Source: Asparagopsis taxiformis
Taxonomy: Eukaryota > Rhodophyta > Florideophyceae > Bonnemaisoniales > Bonnemaisoniaceae
Direction of reading: 5' to 3'
Length of the DNA stretch: 64,000 nucleotides
Assembly: GCA_030407315.1 (NCBI GenBank)
Contig: JALQPE010002385.1
Location: 1 to 64,000 of the forward strand
Made by a program: the position numbers and the translations under genes. Below the pieces are notes generated by a model. That model made no database searches, had not been told where the DNA came from, and worked only from the letters and a program-made list of their open reading frames with translations. Of this stretch, positions 60,180 to 64,000 are shown in pieces. Within the stretch, counting starts at the first letter, position 1; each line of letters starts with the position of its first letter.

Positions 60180-62012
60180 TTACATCAGATTTCGTCCAGG
60201 TTCATACATCATCTCCCTGATCGTCTTTACATCCAGATGTCCAACAGGGTTATCATTCAATCCAAGCGCCTCAGCCTCCTTACACACTGCATATGCAATG
60301 TGAGCAGAAATATCCATCAGCGAACTCAGGTCCGGGTACACGCAGCTCACAGCCAGCTGTTCATCATCCACAAGCTTCGACAACTGGTCGGCAGCCGCCA
60401 AAATCATTGATTCCGGCACTTTTCTTGCCCCAGAAATCACAATACCCAGTCCAAGGCCAGGGAAGATGTAGCTGTTATTGCCCTGTCCAGGCACTAGTGT
60501 CTTATCAGAATTTGCCAGTCTGACCGGCGCAAACGGACTGCCACTTGCGAACACGGCGCGCCCATCCGTTGCCTTATATGCTTCCTCAGCAGTGCATTCT
60601 GCTTTGCGCGTAGGGTTACTCAACGCGAAAATGAGCGGGCGTTTATTCAAAGACCCCATCTCCTTTAGAATTTCCTCGGTGAAAGATCCACGAATAGTAC
60701 TCACACCGATAAGGCCAGTGGGCTTGATGGCCTTGACAACTTCCAATAGACCCTTATCAGCAATGTCCTTGATATCATCAGAAATCTCGTGTGCAAACGG
60801 AGCCTTGGCAGAGCTCACATTGTCACGGCCTGCATAGACCAGTCCACGAGAGTCTACAAACCAACACGATCTACGTGCCATGTCTTCTGGGACTCCGTCC
60901 CTCACAAGTGCTTGAACAATTAGAGAAGCAATACCGATACCGGCAGAACCAGCTCCTAGGAACACAAACACATGGTCCCTAAGCGATGAAGCGACACCAG
61001 GAATGCGCAATGCAGAGAGAACACCGGCCAGACCGACACCAGCAGTGCCCTGAATGTCATCATTAAAGCAGCAAATCTTCTCTCGATACATGTCGAGTAA
61101 TCTGAGCGCATTGGCATTTCCAAAGTCTTCAAATTGAATGAGCGTATTCTTACCATACTTGTCCACAATTGCCGAGATAAATTCTTCGACAAAGTCATCA
61201 TACTTCTGGCCGGTGATACGCGGTTGGCGAAGACCGATATAAGCGTCATTCTCACGGATGGCCTCTGTGTTGCAACCGACATCCAGGGTGACGGGAAGGC
61301 ATTTTGCGGGGTCCACACCACCACAGGCGGAGTAGAGAAGCAGCTTACCAACGGGAATGCCCATTCCATTAGCGCCCAGATCACCAAGGCCGAGGATACG
61401 TTCGCAGTCACTGACGACCACGACGTCCACGTCGGCGGCGGGCCAATTGTCGATGACGGAGCGAACACGACCGGCCTGATCGGCGCCAATCCAGAGGCCG
61501 CGGGGGGCGATGTTGAGGGTCGAGTAGTTGACACAGGCGTCGCCGACGGCGGGGGTGTAGATCATTGGGAGCACTTTTGTGAGGTTTGCCTGAGCGGCGG
61601 CGAAGAAGAGCTCCTCATCGGTTTCGAGGATGTGCATGAGCACTTCATAGCGGTGGAGCACGCTGGTGCATTCCTTGAGCGAGATGAGGAGACGAGAGAT
61701 TTCTGCAGAGAGGGGACGGGGACCACCAGACGGGACTAGACCGAGGAGATTTTTCTCGAGACGTTCGGCGGTGGAATAGCGCCTGCCGCGATTCTGGCTC
61801 GGGTTGCGAAGAAGAGAAATTCCAGACATGGTGGGGGTTGTGATGGTCGAGGGAGTTGTTTTGACTGTAGAGGGCGTGATCGGTGATAGAAAGGAAGAAT
61901 TGACAGACGAAGAGGGGGCACGACCAAGAAATAGTGGCTGGGAAAGCTGGACAAAGGCGGAGGAGGAGGCTTGTTGCCTTGATTGAGAAGCTTTATGGTT
62001 GAAGAGTTCCAT
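60180..62012 (-). CDS. Malic enzyme (malate dehydrogenase, decarboxylating)
   Basis: 610 residues from the ATG at 62012. The first 75 residues are Ser/Thr/Pro-rich without acidic residues, suggesting an organelle transit peptide; a second in-frame ATG (MSGISLLRNP) might give a cytosolic form. Catalytic landmarks: 'YTPAVGDAC', 'DCERILGLGDLGANGMGIPVGK', 'LDVGCNTE', 'FEDFGNANALRLL' (metal-binding E/D), 'CFNDDIQGTAGV' (metal-binding D), 'GAGSAGIGIASL' (dinucleotide fold), 'FALSNPTRKAECTAEEAY' and 'NNSYIFPGLGLG'. It converts malate to pyruvate and CO2. Whether it uses NAD or NADP cannot be settled from motifs alone. Confidence 0.94.
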   Translation of the reverse strand: MELFNHKASQSRQQASSSAFVQLSQPLFLGRAPSSSVNSSFLSPITPSTVKTTPSTITTPTMSGISLLRNPSQNRGRRYSTAERLEKNLLGLVPSGGPRPLSAEISRLLISLKECTSVLHRYEVLMHILETDEELFFAAAQANLTKVLPMIYTPAVGDACVNYSTLNIAPRGLWIGADQAGRVRSVIDNWPAADVDVVVVSDCERILGLGDLGANGMGIPVGKLLLYSACGGVDPAKCLPVTLDVGCNTEAIRENDAYIGLRQPRITGQKYDDFVEEFISAIVDKYGKNTLIQFEDFGNANALRLLDMYREKICCFNDDIQGTAGVGLAGVLSALRIPGVASSLRDHVFVFLGAGSAGIGIASLIVQALVRDGVPEDMARRSCWFVDSRGLVYAGRDNVSSAKAPFAHEISDDIKDIADKGLLEVVKAIKPTGLIGVSTIRGSFTEEILKEMGSLNKRPLIFALSNPTRKAECTAEEAYKATDGRAVFASGSPFAPVRLANSDKTLVPGQGNNSYIFPGLGLGIVISGARKVPESMILAAADQLSKLVDDEQLAVSCVYPDLSSLMDISAHIAYAVCKEAEALGLNDNPVGHLDVKTIREMMYEPGRNLM

Positions 62013-64000
62013 TCAAACAGTAGAAATGTTGGCTGAGAAGAGGGTGGACAGCAATTTTCTCGAGCAGGTGGTTGCCACGCTAACTATTTTAGTTGCTGGG
62101 GAACGGGGACGCCGGAGGTGTGTGGATGCTGCTCTGCACTGCACAGCACAGCGGGATAATGGTCGTGCGAGTGGTGGCAGTCGATGGCATTTGAAAATGT
62201 TACAGCGCACTGTTGATGACGTTGCAGGTAAATGTTTCAACGTGGCATCACAGAAATGGTTATCATAGTTGTATGATTGCAGATGCACTGTCATTGCGGC
62301 CGGCGGCTGACGGCGGCGTGCCAATTGGCCAATCAAATGTTGCGAATCAGCTTGAATCTCGCCGAGCCGCCGCGATGCTCCTACGACATTCGGCTGGCTG
62401 GCCACGTATTTGCAATTTTTATTTTTTCAGAAAGCTTTTCTGCTCAACCTGGCGACGCTAGCCAATCAAATTTCTCGATGCTTTTCGAAATCAGTTTATT
62501 TTCGCTTTATATTGACACGAGCTCAGCAGTTTCCAATAGCGCAAGTCAATCAAGTTTGCGCTCGCTGAAGGGCGTGCGGACGCATGATGCGATGCGCCTT
62601 CGGCCGCGCTCGGAGCGGCTCTGGAAGCAGTGGTCTTGGTTGGTGCACTTGAAAGATTTGCTTGTTCAACACTCGCCAGTTAGCTGGCAGTTGACATTCA
62701 CAAACACAACTGCATCCAATGCAGTGCATCACAACGCGTCGCTAGGGTTTGTACGGCCCGTGTGGCCGCCCATGCGGATTGGCAATTGTAATTGCAATTA
62801 CATTGCTTCTCCAAATACACTGCATTTCAAATTCAACAGCAATTGGTAACATGCACGTCACACACGTGCACACAACTTACAATTTGCAATCATTCACTCG
62901 TTCATTACACCACCTTGTTTCTTCCCGTCTCGCCTCGTCCCAGCACAAATGCGTTCCGTTTTGTGATGTGCAGCAGCCATAACCGTTGCTCGACCACGCT
63001 CAAAGCGTTAATGGCAGTGGTAGATACAACTGGGCATATAAAGCATTGGTCCCATCAATGCACGTTAATATGTCTACGCGGTCAACCAAAAGCTTTCAGG
63101 AAACCAGGAAGAGGCAGTTGATTCGTAAATTGCTCTTCCTGTGTTGTAGACACAGGCAGGACATGAATTCAGTTTGTAAAGTTCGACGAGTTGGCGCAAG
63201 CAATTGATCGGGACTGACTGTATTGCCACTCATCATGACACAGCAATAACGGAACAGTATCGCAAATCGCGCCCGCCGGCGTCTCTCTCCCGCGTGCACC
63301 AGTGATGACAAATCGCTTCATCACACAGCAATGCACGTCTATTCATGCTTCCACTAGCAGAGGCGACAAAACATTGTGTCGTGATATACATGATCGTAGA
63401 CTCCAGACTGTCTGTCCGTGTCAGTGACAATATTGTGACTATGGGATAATTTTCGAGCGTCATTGATTTACGAAATATAACGTAATGACGCTCACCAGCA
63501 ACCAAACTGCCAAGCATCGACGAAAATTTGTAATTCAGTTGCCAGAGTGACACGCAACTGTACAGAAGATTCAGCCATGTTGATTCGACGATCTGCATTG
63601 CAGATATACTCGATATCTGCAAAACATCCACTCCAATCAGGCCAAAACATTAATGGCATAGAAATATCATCGGCGCGGACCAATGGCGTTGCAGAAAATC
63701 AACTGACAACGTCATTACACAACAAGACGGATTGAGCGTGGAATTAGGTGACGTCGGTCCTTTACGGTTCCCGCAACTAGGACAGCGGACCTGGTCCGAA
63801 CGGACCCGGTCCGGAGATGCCCGTGAATCGTGGCACACTGCAATTGGTAGCGCGATGGCCCACGCTAGTGATATTTTGGCCGGTGCATTTGCAATGTCTG
63901 GAGCACAATGATCGGTCAAGCGATGCAAATCGAGTCGGTCGATCTCGCCTTTGTGATATCTCCTATCGCAACGTTTCTGCGCAAAGCGAAATTCACAGTA
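62013..64000. other. Intergenic to window end, no gene recognised
   Basis: 2 kb. The proximal part should be the malic enzyme promoter. Several frames of 60-190 codons occur on both strands (for example 62277-62849 plus) with no motif or consistent frame. GGACCTGGTCC/GGACCCGGTCC at about 63788-63813 forms short palindromes. A larger gene may begin beyond the window. Confidence 0.45.

Noticed and set aside
62277..62849. 190-codon plus-strand frame downstream of the malic enzyme start region
   Set aside because: It has no recognisable domain, and other frames in the stretch are open too; it may be chance.

Overview
The window looks like nuclear DNA of a red alga, probably a florideophyte. This is inferred: a plastid-targeted plant/algal-type heme oxygenase (phycobilin pathway) sits among short, mostly intronless, closely packed genes next to a block of transposon debris. 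Genes for sulfated matrix polysaccharide work (GT92 glycosyltransferase, sulfotransferase, GDP-mannose-type transporter) and for sterol synthesis fit too. Two introns are clear (76 and 82 bp), both starting GTAAG.

Layout. 1-16.8 kb is an accessory block with almost no host genes: a broken Plavaka-like (CACTA-related) transposase facing a decayed plus-strand gene; a 38-bp perfect palindrome; a tandem array that looks like repeated introns and microexons; 24-bp and 43-bp tandem arrays; a broken 2OG-Fe(II)-oxygenase-like gene; a 450-500-bp repeat family carrying hairpins; a long G/A-rich strand-biased tract; a DIRS-type retroelement (reverse transcriptase, RNase H, tyrosine recombinase) with only two lesions; and a short copia element reduced to gag plus the end of pol, with intact LTRs and a 5-bp target duplication.

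17-32 kb: a two-TM protein with DEG/ENaC (ASIC-like) channel features, a BTB protein, a GT92 glycosyltransferase and a sulfotransferase on the same strand, a PP2C phosphatase, an FHA protein, heme oxygenase and a Q/P-rich protein. 33-50 kb: a two-exon bestrophin-like channel, a bZIP factor, MCTS1, an ANTH-like protein, a nucleotide-sugar transporter, a C2-like protein, a type II membrane methyltransferase-like protein, a tiny GON7-like candidate, D-2-hydroxyglutarate dehydrogenase and ARP4. 50-62 kb: ARL8 (two exons) divergent from an Msp1/ATAD1 AAA ATPase, sterol C5-desaturase, an F-box/zinc-ribbon protein, sterol delta7-reductase, a TDY-type MAP kinase and malic enzyme. The last 2 kb show no gene.

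The most unusual items are the DEG/ENaC-like channel, the microexon/intron array, the oxygenase fragment inside the repeat block, and the near-adjacency of two successive sterol enzymes. Starts were moved to the first plausible ATG wherever the open frame began at a non-ATG codon. All identities come from motif recognition, with no database search.
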